Shown: one piece after another, positions 1-8,242 of the stretch
Layout: each line of letters starts with the position of its first letter
Position numbering within the stretch: position 1 is the stretch's first letter
Assembly: GCA_002840765.1 (NCBI GenBank)
Contig: PHCE01000007.1
Location: forward strand, 62,001 to 126,000
DNA from: Betaproteobacteria bacterium HGW-Betaproteobacteria-7
GTDB lineage: Bacteria > Pseudomonadota > Gammaproteobacteria > Burkholderiales > Rhodocyclaceae
DNA length: 64,000 nt
Reading direction: 5' to 3'
Translations under genes and position numbers: made by a program
Notes under the pieces: generated by a model
Seen by the model: only the letters and a program-made list of their open reading frames with translations
Databases searched by the model: none
Told to the model about the DNA's origin: nothing

Positions 1-620
1 GCATGGATGTCCTGGCCGTTGACCTGCGCCTGGAAAACGGCTGGCCGGGCCACGAGGCCGGACAGTTCGCCTTTGTCACCTTTCACGCTGACGAGGGGCC
101 GCACCCCTACACCATCGCTTCCGCCTGGAACAGCAACGGCGACGTGCGATTCCTGATCAAGGCCCTCGGCGATTACACGCGCGCCTTGCCGGAGCGTCTC
201 CGGGTCGGCGACCGCGCCGTGCTCGAAGGCCCTTACGGCCGCTTCACCTTCGCCGGTAGTGGCGGGCGGCAGATCTGGATCAGCGGCGGCATCGGCATCA
301 CCCCCTTCATCGCCCGCATGCAGGCTCTGGCCGCCGCAGCCAACGGTCAACCGGTGGACCTGTTCCACAGCACGGCGCAACTGACCCCGGAAGTCAGCAG
401 CCGTCTGAGCGCCGATGCCGAGCGGGCGAAAGTCCGGCTGCACCTCTTCCATGGCCGCAAGTTCGCCATCGGCGATTTGCTGAACGGCGTCGAGAACTGG
501 CGCGATGCCGACATCTGGTTCTGCGGCCCGGCCGCCTTCGGCCAGGAGGTGCGCGAGCGCCTGGTGGCCCTCGGCCTGCCGGCGCAGCGCTTCCACCAGG
601 AACTGTTCGAGATGCGCTGA
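1..620 (+). CDS. Ferric-reductase-like flavoprotein, C-terminal FAD/NAD(P)H part (5' truncated)
   Basis: This is the C-terminal part of a ferredoxin-reductase-type protein cut by the window start; the reading frame is open from base 1. Visible motifs are the FAD-binding stretch HPYTIAS (near residue 35), the pyridine-nucleotide loop SGGIGITP (near residue 95) and a terminal CGP motif (WFCGPAAFG), ending in FHQELFEMR. This arrangement is typical of the cytosolic half of ferric-reductase-like membrane proteins, which move electrons from NAD(P)H through FAD to membrane haem; here the membrane half would lie upstream, outside the window. The substrate cannot be told. The gene converges on purT with a gap of only 15 bases. 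Confidence 0.75.
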   Translation, partial: MDVLAVDLRLENGWPGHEAGQFAFVTFHADEGPHPYTIASAWNSNGDVRFLIKALGDYTRALPERLRVGDRAVLEGPYGRFTFAGSGGRQIWISGGIGITPFIARMQALAAAANGQPVDLFHSTAQLTPEVSSRLSADAERAKVRLHLFHGRKFAIGDLLNGVENWRDADIWFCGPAAFGQEVRERLVALGLPAQRFHQELFEMR

Positions 621-635
621 GGGCGGCTGCGCCCT

Positions 636-1835
636 TCAGCCCTTGGTTGGCCGCACTCTGGATGCCGCCAGCTTGGCCCGTTCGCGTGCCTGGTCGACGG
701 TGTCACCGTTGGCCACGGCGACGCCCATGCGGCGTTTGGCGAAGGCTTCCGGTTTGCCGAACAGGCGCAGGTCGCTGCGCGGTACGGCCAGTGCCTGTTC
801 GATGCCGGCGAAGGCAATGCCGGCCTCGTCCATGCCGCCGTAGATGACGGCTGAGGCGCCGGGTTCGCGCAGGGCGGTGTCCACCGGCAGGCCGAGGATG
901 GCGCGGGCGTGCAGTTCGAATTCCGAGAAGCGTTGCGAGCACAGGGTGACCAGCCCGGTGTCGTGCGGCCGCGGGCTGACTTCCGAGAACCAGACCATGT
1001 CGCCCTTGATGAACAGTTCGACACCGAACAGGCCGCGCCCGCCTAGGTTGCCGGTGACAGCGGCGGCAATCTGCTCGGCACGCTCGCGGGCACGCGGCGA
1101 CATCGGCTGCGGCTGCCAGGATTCGACGTAATCGCCAGCCACCTGCACATGGCCGATCGGCTCGCAAAAATAAGTGCGCACATCGCCTTCGCTATCGCGG
1201 GCACGGACGGTGAGCAGGGTGATTTCATAGTCGAAGTCGATGAAGCCCTCGACGATGACCCGCCCCTGGTTCACCCGGCCACCCTTGGCTGCGTAGTCCC
1301 AGGCTTTGTGCACGTCGCCGGGGCCGCGCAACAGCGACTGGCCCTTGCCGGATGAGGACATCACCGGCTTGACGATGCACGGGTAGCCGATGCCGCTGTC
1401 GATGGCCGCCTGCAACTCGAGCAGCGAATCGGCGAAGCGGTAGGGCGAGGTCGGCAGGCCGAGGACTTCGGCGGCCAGGCGGCGGATGCCTTCGCGGTTC
1501 ATCGTCAGTTTGGCGGCACGGGCGGTGGGGATGACTTCGGCGAGGCCGGCGGCTTCAATTTCGACCAGGGTGTCAGTGGCGATGGCTTCGATTTCCGGCA
1601 CCACGAGATGCGGTTTTTCGCTTTCGATCAGCCGGCGCAGGGCGGCGCCGTCGGTCATCGTGATGACGTGGGCGCGATGCGCCACCTGGTGGCCGGGGGC
1701 ATCGGCGTAGCGGTCTACGGCGATGACTTCGACGCCCAGGCGCTGCAGGGCGATGATGACTTCCTTGCCGAGTTCGCCGGCGCCGAGCAACATGACGCGA
1801 GTGGCCGAAGGCGAGAGCGGGGTGCCGAGTTTCAT
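636..1835 (-). CDS. purT: Formate-dependent phosphoribosylglycinamide formyltransferase PurT
   Basis: PurT makes formyl-GAR from GAR, formate and ATP, the folate-independent version of the third step of purine synthesis. The 399-residue length is close to the family norm. The N-terminus has a Rossmann-like [12 protein letters not shown], followed by an ATP-grasp domain with the P-loop-like segment SSSGKGQS (near residue 160) and the metal/ATP-binding stretch [12 protein letters not shown] (near residue 285). It stands alone on the minus strand, convergent with the flavoprotein and divergent from the phnD-like gene; 138 bases upstream hold the two start regions. Confidence 0.95.
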   Translation of the reverse strand: MKLGTPLSPSATRVMLLGAGELGKEVIIALQRLGVEVIAVDRYADAPGHQVAHRAHVITMTDGAALRRLIESEKPHLVVPEIEAIATDTLVEIEAAGLAEVIPTARAAKLTMNREGIRRLAAEVLGLPTSPYRFADSLLELQAAIDSGIGYPCIVKPVMSSSGKGQSLLRGPGDVHKAWDYAAKGGRVNQGRVIVEGFIDFDYEITLLTVRARDSEGDVRTYFCEPIGHVQVAGDYVESWQPQPMSPRARERAEQIAAAVTGNLGGRGLFGVELFIKGDMVWFSEVSPRPHDTGLVTLCSQRFSEFELHARAILGLPVDTALREPGASAVIYGGMDEAGIAFAGIEQALAVPRSDLRLFGKPEAFAKRRMGVAVANGDTVDQARERAKLAASRVRPTKG

Positions 1836-1973
1836 GGTGCTGGATCTCCGTGCTTGGGCGGACTGGCAATCTAGGGGTTGGGCCGAGATGCGTCAAGCGG
1901 CAGCGGAGCTTGGGACAATAGGCGGCGTACTGCCGGGCCGTTACAATGGCTGTGAACTTGGGAGGGTTTACTG

Positions 1974-2816
1974 ATGCGCAGAAGAATACTCGGGGCGGGG
2001 CTATCGATTTTCGGCCTGTCGCTCGCTGCACCTTTTACTGTGGCGGCCGGCGCGGCGCCCCTGCGGCTTGGCGTGCATCCCTACGCCAGCACGCTGACGC
2101 TGATCAATACCTTCCGTCCGTTGCAGCGCCATCTGGCCGAGTCGCTCGGCCAGCCGGTCGAGTTCTACACCGCCGCCAGTTTCGATGCCTTTGTCGACAC
2201 GCTGATGTCGGGCGGCTACGACGTCGTGATCAGCCCGCCGCATTTCGCGGTCATGGCCATGGAAAAGCAATATCTGCCCTTGCTGCATTTCCGCACCAGC
2301 CTGGAGCCGGTGCTGGCCGTGCTTAACGACACTCCCTATCGACGGGCTCAGGATTTCCGCGGCAAGCGCATCGCCATGGCCGACCGCACCGCCTTCATCC
2401 GCCTGGTCGTCGTCAAATGGCTGGCCGACAACGGGCTGCAGGCGGGCAGGGACTACCAGATTATCGAGCGCCCCAGTCACGGCGCATCAGTCGGCGCGGT
2501 CAAGGCCGGCGAGGCCGATGCCGGGCTGACGACAACGACGGCGCTCAAGCAGTTGCCGGCCGATCTGCAGCAGCAGGTGCGGCCGATTACCACGGCCCTG
2601 CGCTTCCCGCACCTGTTCACCATGGCCAACGCCCGCCTGGGCAACGCCCTGGTTGGCCGCCTGCGTGAATCGCTGATGGCCTTTCCAACGACCGATGAAG
2701 GTCGCCTGTTCATGGAAAAAACGGCCTTCGGCGGTTACGAGCCGATCAGCGAAGAGAAGATCAAAGTACTGCAACCCTACGTCGACCTGTACCGCCAGCT
2801 CGCTGGCAGCCGCTGA
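1974..2816 (+). CDS. PhnD-like periplasmic substrate-binding protein, sensor partner
   Basis: This is a secreted type II binding protein of the phosphate/phosphite/phosphonate-binding superfamily (280 aa). Residues 1-27 form a signal peptide with an RRR n-region. Family features are the early PLRLGVHPYAS strand, the SPPHFAVMA segment and the DFRGKRIAMAD segment. The start ATG follows a good Shine-Dalgarno (ggaggg at 1961-1966). No ABC permease or ATPase lies nearby. Instead the next gene, a membrane GGDEF/EAL protein, starts on the very next base after its stop. I infer that it presents a ligand to that transducer rather than feeding a transporter. The ligand is unknown; phosphate, phosphonate or another small anion is possible. 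Confidence 0.8.
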   Translation: MRRRILGAGLSIFGLSLAAPFTVAAGAAPLRLGVHPYASTLTLINTFRPLQRHLAESLGQPVEFYTAASFDAFVDTLMSGGYDVVISPPHFAVMAMEKQYLPLLHFRTSLEPVLAVLNDTPYRRAQDFRGKRIAMADRTAFIRLVVVKWLADNGLQAGRDYQIIERPSHGASVGAVKAGEADAGLTTTTALKQLPADLQQQVRPITTALRFPHLFTMANARLGNALVGRLRESLMAFPTTDEGRLFMEKTAFGGYEPISEEKIKVLQPYVDLYRQLAGSR

Positions 2817-5195
2817 GTGGGCATGCCGACACCGCTTTCCCGCTCCCTGCGTTTTCGCCTGCTCTTCGTCAGCCTGCTGATCGAGGCGGTGATGCTGTCG
2901 GTGCTGGTTGGCAACAGCGTGCGCCTGATCGGCCAGCAGCTGACCCACCAGGCCGAGGTGCGCATCCAGTCCACCGAGCTGGCCTACCGGACGGCACTGG
3001 CCGTGCCGCTCGCCTCGCGCGACTACCCGACCCTGCACGACATCCTGACCGGCTGGCATGCCGCTGCCGATGTCCGCTACCTGGCTGTCACCGACAACCA
3101 GGGCGGCATCCTGGCCACCGTTGGCTGGGACGAAAAGCAGCCACTGCCGGCGCCAACCTCGGTCAAGGATGGCGGTGAAATCATCCACGTCAGCTTCCCC
3201 GTCGAGTATCTTGGCGTCGCCTATGGGCGCGTGCATTACGGCTTGTCATCGCAGTTCCTGACCGATGCCCAACAGATGCTGTTCGAACAGAGCGTGCTGA
3301 TCGCCCTCGTCGAACTGACCCTGACCTTCCTGCTGCTCCTTGCCACCGGTTACTGGCTGACCCGCGACTTCAGCGCCCTCAGTCAGGCCAGTGAGCGCAT
3401 TGGCAAGGGCGATTTTGCCGTGCGTATCCCGATCAATGGCGAGGACGAAGTGGCTGCCGTCAGCCGCAGCTTCAACGCCATGGCCGAGGGCGTGCAGCAA
3501 CGCATCAGCCAGCTCGCCGACAGCGAGCAGCGCTTCCGGGCGATTGCCGACTACACCTACGCCTGGGAAAACTGGTTCGGCCCCGACGGCCGCCTGCGCT
3601 GGGTCAATCCGGCGATCGAGCGGATGACCGGTTATTCCGTTGGCGATGCCATGGGGATGGCCGATTTCCCGCTGCCCCTGGTCCATGTCGCCGACCGTGA
3701 CGTCGTCCATCGGCATCAGTTGCAGGCGCTGGATGGGCATACCGGGCAGGATCTCGAGTTCCGCATCGTCACCCGTCAGGGTCGCATGCTCTGGGTGGCC
3801 ATGGCCTGGCAGCCGATCCGCAGCGACGACGGGGAGAGTCTCGGCTATCGCGCCAGTATCCGCGACATCACCCTGCAGCACCGGGCGACCGAGGAGCTGG
3901 TCTTCGCCGCCGCCCACGATGCGCTGACCGGCCTGCACAACCGCCGCGCCTTCGAGGAGGAATTACAGCGCGAACTGGCGGTGCAAGGGCAGCACGATTG
4001 GCCGCTGATCGTCTTCTACATCGACCTCGACCAGTTCAAGGTGATCAACGACACCTGCGGTCACGCGGCCGGCGATGCCTTCCTCCAGCACCTTTCGCGG
4101 GTCATGGAATTACGCTTCTCCTACGGCTTCCTCGCCCGCCTGGGCGGCGACGAGTTCGGCATGATCCTCAGCGGTGTCAGCCTGGAAGAGGCCGAGCGCC
4201 GTGCCCAGCACATCATCGACGACATCCGCACCCTGCCCTTCATCTGGGAAGGGCGCTCCTTCCGCATCGGTGCCAGCATCGGCATCGCCATCGCCTCTGC
4301 CGAGCTGGACAGCGAGGCCGAGCTGATGGTGGCCGCCGACACCGCTTGCTACGCTGCCAAGGAGCGCGGCCGCAACCGGGCTCAGGTATTCATCCCGGAC
4401 GACCAGTACTTCCGCGAGCGCAAGGCCGATTTCCTCTCGCTGTCGCAGATTTCCGATGCCCTGACGCGCAACCGCCTGCTTCTCTACGCCCAGCGCATCA
4501 TGCCGCTGCACGACGGCCTGGAGCCCTACGCCGAGGTGCTGATCCGCATGCTCGGCGAGGATGGCAGCATCATCCCGCCCGGCCGCTTCATCCCGGCCGC
4601 CGAGCGCTACGGCATGATGCCGCTGATCGACCGCTGGGTGATCGATGCCACCTGCGCCCAGATCGCCGCTTGGCAGGCCGACGGGCAGAGCATGCCGCGC
4701 CTGCACATCAATCTCTCCGGCCTGACGCTGGCTGATCCAGGGCTGGAGGACTACATCCGGTTCGTCTTCCGCGAGCACGGCATTTCGCCGCACAGCGTCG
4801 GTTTCGAGATTACCGAGAGTTGTGCCATCGCCCAGCTTGATCTGGCGCTGGCCTTCATCGATTTCTGCCGCGAGATCGGCTGTGAACTGGCGCTCGACGA
4901 CTTCGGCAGCGGCCTCTCCAGTTTCGGCTACCTGAAGCGCTTCAAGGTGCATTCGCTGAAGATCGACGGCATGTTCGTACGCAATGCCGACCAGGATGCC
5001 GACGACCGGGCGGTCATTGAAGCCATCGTCCGCCTGGCGCAGCACAAGAAGCTGCATACGGTGGCCGAGTTCGTCGCCAGCCAGGGCGTGCTCGACACCG
5101 TGCGGGCGCTCGGCGCCGACTACGGGCAGGGCTTCCACCTGCACCAGCCGGAACCGCTGGCCAATCTGGCGCTAAGCGCTTGGCCCACGGTGTAA
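2817..5195 (+). CDS. Membrane PAS-GGDEF-EAL cyclic-di-GMP enzyme
   Basis: Composite c-di-GMP signalling protein of 792 residues, counted from a GTG that abuts the previous stop; an ATG two codons later (2823) is an alternative start. Order: TM helix 13-32, periplasmic region to about 160, TM helix about 161-182, HAMP to about 236, PAS about 240-355, GGDEF about 365-525, EAL about 545-790. The cyclase signature GGDEF (443-447) is intact, while the usual RxxD inhibitory site upstream is not seen. In the phosphodiesterase domain the EAL triplet reads EVL (573-575), but INLSG, EITES, LDDFGSG, LKIDG and YGQGF are all present, so activity is likely. Which activity dominates cannot be told. The stop codon lies inside the candidate Pho box of the next operon. 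Confidence 0.9.
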   Translation: MGMPTPLSRSLRFRLLFVSLLIEAVMLSVLVGNSVRLIGQQLTHQAEVRIQSTELAYRTALAVPLASRDYPTLHDILTGWHAAADVRYLAVTDNQGGILATVGWDEKQPLPAPTSVKDGGEIIHVSFPVEYLGVAYGRVHYGLSSQFLTDAQQMLFEQSVLIALVELTLTFLLLLATGYWLTRDFSALSQASERIGKGDFAVRIPINGEDEVAAVSRSFNAMAEGVQQRISQLADSEQRFRAIADYTYAWENWFGPDGRLRWVNPAIERMTGYSVGDAMGMADFPLPLVHVADRDVVHRHQLQALDGHTGQDLEFRIVTRQGRMLWVAMAWQPIRSDDGESLGYRASIRDITLQHRATEELVFAAAHDALTGLHNRRAFEEELQRELAVQGQHDWPLIVFYIDLDQFKVINDTCGHAAGDAFLQHLSRVMELRFSYGFLARLGGDEFGMILSGVSLEEAERRAQHIIDDIRTLPFIWEGRSFRIGASIGIAIASAELDSEAELMVAADTACYAAKERGRNRAQVFIPDDQYFRERKADFLSLSQISDALTRNRLLLYAQRIMPLHDGLEPYAEVLIRMLGEDGSIIPPGRFIPAAERYGMMPLIDRWVIDATCAQIAAWQADGQSMPRLHINLSGLTLADPGLEDYIRFVFREHGISPHSVGFEITESCAIAQLDLALAFIDFCREIGCELALDDFGSGLSSFGYLKRFKVHSLKIDGMFVRNADQDADDRAVIEAIVRLAQHKKLHTVAEFVASQGVLDTVRALGADYGQGFHLHQPEPLANLALSAWPTV

Positions 5196-5229
5196 CCGCG
5201 GCGTAACCTGCCCGTCACAAGGCTTACAT
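5190..5229 (+). promoter_or_regulatory. Candidate PhoB-binding region: four heptamers with 11-bp period
   Basis: Four 7-mers spaced by exactly 4 bases precede the plcP start: GTGTAAC (5190-5196), GCGTAAC (5201-5207), CCGTCAC (5212-5218), CTTACAT (5223-5229). Each resembles the PhoB half-site CTGTNAY, and the 11-bp period is that of Pho boxes, so this could be two boxes in tandem. The first heptamer overlaps the stop codon of the GGDEF/EAL gene. The last ends 22 bases before the ATG at 5252. The individual half-sites are imperfect and I see no clear -10 element; the regular spacing is the main evidence. Confidence 0.55.
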
Positions 5230-5251
5230 CGGCGCCCCGTAAGGTGGCGCC

Positions 5252-6088
5252 ATGCCCAAGGTCAGATCACTCTTCCTGTCCGACATCCACCTCGGCACCC
5301 GGGCGTGCCAGGCGGACCGACTCCTCGATTTTTTGCGCGAACACCCGGCCGAACAGACCTTCCTGATCGGCGACATTGTCGATTTCTGGGCCATGAGCCG
5401 CGGTATTCACTGGTCGCCGGCGCAGAACACCGTGGTCCAGAAACTGTTGCGCCGCGCCCGTCACGGCGAACGCGTCATCTTCATTCCCGGCAATCACGAC
5501 GAGGCGTTGCGCGACTACTGCGGCACCGTCTTCGGCGATATCGAGGTGGCCGACGAATGGGTGCACGAGACGGCCGACGGCCGTCGCTTCCTGCTCATCC
5601 ACGGTGACCAGTTCGACCAGGTGACCCGCCACCACCGCTGGGTGGCGGTCCTCGGCGACAAGGCCTACGACCTGCTGGTGCGCATCAACACCACCATCTC
5701 CTGGCTACGCCGCAAGCTCGGCATTTCCGGCTACTGGTCGCTGGCCGGCTACGCCAAGCGCAAGGTCAAGACAGCGCTCAACTTCATCTTCGATTTCGAG
5801 GATTCAGCCATCCGCCATGCCCGCGAGCGCGGCCTCGACGGCGTCGTTTGCGGCCATATCCACTGGGCGACGATGCGCGAGATCGATGGCCTTACCTACG
5901 TCAATTGTGGCGACTGGGTCGACTCCTGTACGGCCATCGTCGAGCACTTCGACGGCCGTCTGGAACTGGTTGCCTGGGATGTCCGCCGCTTGTTGCCGGC
6001 AGTCGAGGCCGCTGAATACGAGACGGCGGAGGCCGCGGAATTGCTTACCGTCGCCCATTGCTCCTCGCTTGAAACAAGGACTCACTGA
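5252..6088 (+). CDS. plcP: PlcP-type metallophosphoesterase (LpxH superfamily)
   Basis: Calcineurin-like phosphoesterase of 278 residues with the full metal-ligand set: D11 and H13 (SDIHLG), D41 (GDIVDFW), N81-H82 (GNHDE), H117 (IHGDQFD), H202 and H204 (GHIHW). The segments LGTRACQAD, VVQKLLRRAR and YVNCGDWVDSCTAIVEH match my recollection of the PlcP family, known in Sinorhizobium meliloti as a phospholipase C that turns phospholipids into diacylglycerol under phosphate starvation. Such proteins are often labelled UDP-2,3-diacylglucosamine pyrophosphatase. The next gene is a GT4 glycosyltransferase overlapping by one base (TGATG), a PlcP-Agt-like pairing, and candidate Pho half-sites lie upstream. 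True LpxH function remains possible. Confidence 0.75.
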   Translation: MPKVRSLFLSDIHLGTRACQADRLLDFLREHPAEQTFLIGDIVDFWAMSRGIHWSPAQNTVVQKLLRRARHGERVIFIPGNHDEALRDYCGTVFGDIEVADEWVHETADGRRFLLIHGDQFDQVTRHHRWVAVLGDKAYDLLVRINTTISWLRRKLGISGYWSLAGYAKRKVKTALNFIFDFEDSAIRHARERGLDGVVCGHIHWATMREIDGLTYVNCGDWVDSCTAIVEHFDGRLELVAWDVRRLLPAVEAAEYETAEAAELLTVAHCSSLETRTH

Positions 6089-7263
6089 TGCGCATCCTGA
6101 TGGTTTCCGATGTCTATTTTCCGCGCGTCAATGGCGTCTCCACGTCCATTGAGACCTTTCGCCAGACGCTGGCCGAGAGCGGCGTCGAGGTCCGCCTGGT
6201 CGTCCCGCGCTATGGTGACGAGGGCGCCGAACCGGGCATCGTCCGCGTCGCCGGGCGGTCGTTGCCGGGCGATCCGGAAGACCGCCTGGTCGGCTGGCGG
6301 GCCATGCATCGCAGCGTCCTCGAAGCGGCCGCCGATTGCGACCTGATTCATATCCAGACGCCGTTCGTCGCTCATTACGCCGGCCTGGCCGCCGCCCGCC
6401 GCCTGGGCCTGCCGGTGATCGCCACCTATCACACGCTGTTCGAGGAATACCTGCAGCACTACGCGCCCTGGTTGCCGGCTGGCTGGCTGCAGCGCCAGGC
6501 ACGCGCCTTTTCGCGCCGCCAGTGCAATGCGCTCGACGCCGTCGTCGTGCCCTCGACGGCGATGCGCGAGCGCCTGACCGACTATGGCGTGAGCGTGCCC
6601 CTGCATGTGCTGCCAACCGGCATTCCGCTGCGCCGCTTCGCCGCTGGTGACGGTGCCGGCTTCCGCCATCGCCACGGCATTTCGGCACGGCGGCCGCTGG
6701 CCCTGTTCGTCGGCCGCGTCGCCCACGAAAAGAACATCGGCTTTTTGCTGGAAGCCTTGCTCGCCGCCCATCAGCGCTGTCCTGAAGTGCAATTGCTGAT
6801 TGCCGGCGAGGGGCCGGCGATGCCGGCGCTCAAGGAGCGGGTCGGCGCCCTCGGCCTGCACGGCGCCGTGCATTTCATCGGTTATCTCGACCGCAGCCGG
6901 GAATTGCCCGACTGTTACGCGGCGGCTGATGTCTTCGTCTTCGCCTCGCGTACCGAGACCCAGGGCCTGGTGCTGCTCGAGGCGATGGCCGCCGGCTTGC
7001 CGGTGGTCGCCCTGGCCGCCATGGGCACCGTCGACATCCTGGCGCCGGGCCGCGGGGGCATTGCCGCGCCCGACGACAGCCAGGCTTTTGGCCACCTGCT
7101 CGGCGATTTCCTCAACACTCCGACCGCCTGGCGGCGCCTGCGTGAAGAGGCGCCGGGCTACGCTGCCGAATGGTCGGACACGGCCATGGCTGCTCGCCTG
7201 GCGGCGCTCTATGCCAGCCTGCCGGCGAACCGCCAGACAATGCTGGCCGGCGCCGGCGCCTGA
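6088..7263 (+). CDS. GT4 glycosyltransferase, probable diacylglycerol glycosyltransferase (Agt-like)
   Basis: GT-B fold glycosyltransferase of 391 residues. The N-terminal VSDVYFPRVNGVSTSIETF is typical of GT4 enzymes that glycosylate lipid acceptors (monoglucosyl-diacylglycerol synthase and PimB-like groups). The donor-binding part has FVGRVAHEKN and the E-x7-E element ETQGLVLLEAMAAG. Its ATG overlaps the plcP stop by one base, so the two are almost certainly co-translated. With PlcP supplying diacylglycerol, the simplest role is to make a phosphorus-free glycolipid at the inner membrane. Sugar donor and number of sugars cannot be read from sequence. It converges on the cyclic-nucleotide-binding gene 4 bases away. 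Confidence 0.72.
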   Translation: MRILMVSDVYFPRVNGVSTSIETFRQTLAESGVEVRLVVPRYGDEGAEPGIVRVAGRSLPGDPEDRLVGWRAMHRSVLEAAADCDLIHIQTPFVAHYAGLAAARRLGLPVIATYHTLFEEYLQHYAPWLPAGWLQRQARAFSRRQCNALDAVVVPSTAMRERLTDYGVSVPLHVLPTGIPLRRFAAGDGAGFRHRHGISARRPLALFVGRVAHEKNIGFLLEALLAAHQRCPEVQLLIAGEGPAMPALKERVGALGLHGAVHFIGYLDRSRELPDCYAAADVFVFASRTETQGLVLLEAMAAGLPVVALAAMGTVDILAPGRGGIAAPDDSQAFGHLLGDFLNTPTAWRRLREEAPGYAAEWSDTAMAARLAALYASLPANRQTMLAGAGA

Positions 7264-7267
7264 GGGC

Positions 7268-7642
7268 TCAGATGTCCTCGACCTCCGGCACCATCTGGTT
7301 GAGCCGGCGCAGGCGTTCGGCCATGACGCGCATGACCTGGGTGGCGAAGAAGGGCGTCTGCTGGACGAGGAACTGGAAGCGCTTCTCGTCGATGGCGACG
7401 AATTCGCAATCATCGACGGCGACGACGCTCGCCGAGCGCGGCCCCGGCGAGACGATGCCCATCTCGCCGACGATGCTGCCGTGCTCCAGCATCTCGACCA
7501 CCCGGTTGGCGACGATGACTTCGGCGCGGCCGGTAGACAGTACATACATCAGATGACCTTCCTCGCCAGCGCGAAACAGCGCATTGCCGGCCGGGACGCG
7601 GACGATGGTGGGGTTGTGGCTGAACAGTTCGAAGAAAACCAT
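7268..7642 (-). CDS. Small stand-alone cyclic-nucleotide-binding domain protein
   Basis: A protein of 124 residues that is little more than one cNMP-binding (Crp-like N-terminal) beta-barrel: IVRVPAGNALFRAGEEG, then VIVANRVVEMLEHGSIVGEMGIVSPGPRSASVVA, whose GEMGI...RSAS portion is the phosphate-binding cassette, followed by helices ending in LNQMVPEVEDI. No DNA-binding helix-turn-helix or catalytic domain follows. The start was chosen at the ATG giving MVFFELF because ggagcg lies about 10 bases upstream; a longer open frame to 7780 has no such support. It sits inside the putative lipid-remodelling locus on the opposite strand. It may be a regulatory subunit; no partner can be named. Confidence 0.75.
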   Translation of the reverse strand: MVFFELFSHNPTIVRVPAGNALFRAGEEGHLMYVLSTGRAEVIVANRVVEMLEHGSIVGEMGIVSPGPRSASVVAVDDCEFVAIDEKRFQFLVQQTPFFATQVMRVMAERLRRLNQMVPEVEDI

Positions 7643-7825
7643 GAATTTCGCGCTCCATGTGCTGGGAAAGCCATTCTGGCATGGCCCGACAGGGTAGAAG
7701 ATTACCGGATCATTACAGTCGGCGAGCCTTTGATCTGGCACAAACCACCGGCGGCATGGGCTTGCCCGCGCTGTCATCAAAGCTTAGCGCTGGCGCGTTA
7801 CGGTGAGCGCTTTCACGGAGTTGCC

Positions 7826-8242
7826 ATGCACGATCCCCGCCCACCAAGCAGCGGCCTTGACCCGGCCAACGAATCCCCGTTCAAGGGCAAGACCGGTCTG
7901 CAGCGCGTCTGGAATGCCTTGAATTACTCGCTGGCCGGTCTGCGCGCTGCCTATCAGTGTGAAGACGCGTTCCGCCAGGAAACCTGGCTTACCGTGATCC
8001 TGGTTCCCGTCGCCCTGCTGCTGCCGGTCGGCTGGCTGGCCAAGGGGCTGCTGATCGCCAGCCTGCTGCTGGTGCTGGTGGTCGAGCTGCTCAATTCGGC
8101 GGTGGAAGCCGTCGTCGACCGGGTCAGCCTGGAGAATCACCGGCTGGCCAAACGGGCCAAGGACATCGGCAGCGCCGCCGTGCTCGTCACCCTGCTGCTG
8201 GTCGCCGTCGTCTGGGCCAGCGTTCTGATGGAGATGGCGTGA
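7826..8242 (+). CDS. dgkA: Diacylglycerol kinase DgkA
   Basis: Integral inner-membrane kinase that converts diacylglycerol to phosphatidate. The 138 residues contain the family core: the amphipathic start (RVWNALNYSLAGLRAAYQCEDAFRQE), a hydrophobic helix at about 55-85, the active-site motif ELLNSAVEAVVDR (87-99), KRAKDIGSAAV (109-119) and a last TM helix. The start at 7826 follows cggag (7816-7820). Its stop overlaps the next GT4 gene by one base (TGATG). In this setting it would recycle diacylglycerol released by PlcP or by periplasmic glycan decoration back to phospholipid. A lone perfect CTGTCAT heptamer lies 49 bases upstream. Confidence 0.93.
   Translation: MHDPRPPSSGLDPANESPFKGKTGLQRVWNALNYSLAGLRAAYQCEDAFRQETWLTVILVPVALLLPVGWLAKGLLIASLLLVLVVELLNSAVEAVVDRVSLENHRLAKRAKDIGSAAVLVTLLLVAVVWASVLMEMA

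Noticed and set aside
636..1024. Long frames antisense to or overlapping purT
   Set aside because: purT is complete with all family motifs in one frame; the others are shadow frames without domains.
1938..1956. Possible Pho half-sites CCGTTAC (1938-1944) and CTGTGAA (1950-1956) before the PhnD-like gene
   Set aside because: The spacing is 12, not 11 bases, and only two weak half-sites are present, so it is not counted as a Pho box.
4533..4541. EVL in place of EAL in the c-di-GMP protein read as an inactive phosphodiesterase
   Set aside because: All other catalytic motifs (INLSG, EITES, LDDFGSG, LKIDG, YGQGF) are kept and the Glu itself is present, so loss of activity is not supported.
7771..7788. 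CTGTCAT heptamer between the cNMP-binding gene and dgkA as a Pho box
   Set aside because: The heptamer is perfect but the next unit in 11-bp register (GCTTAGC) matches in only three positions; a single half-site is not enough.
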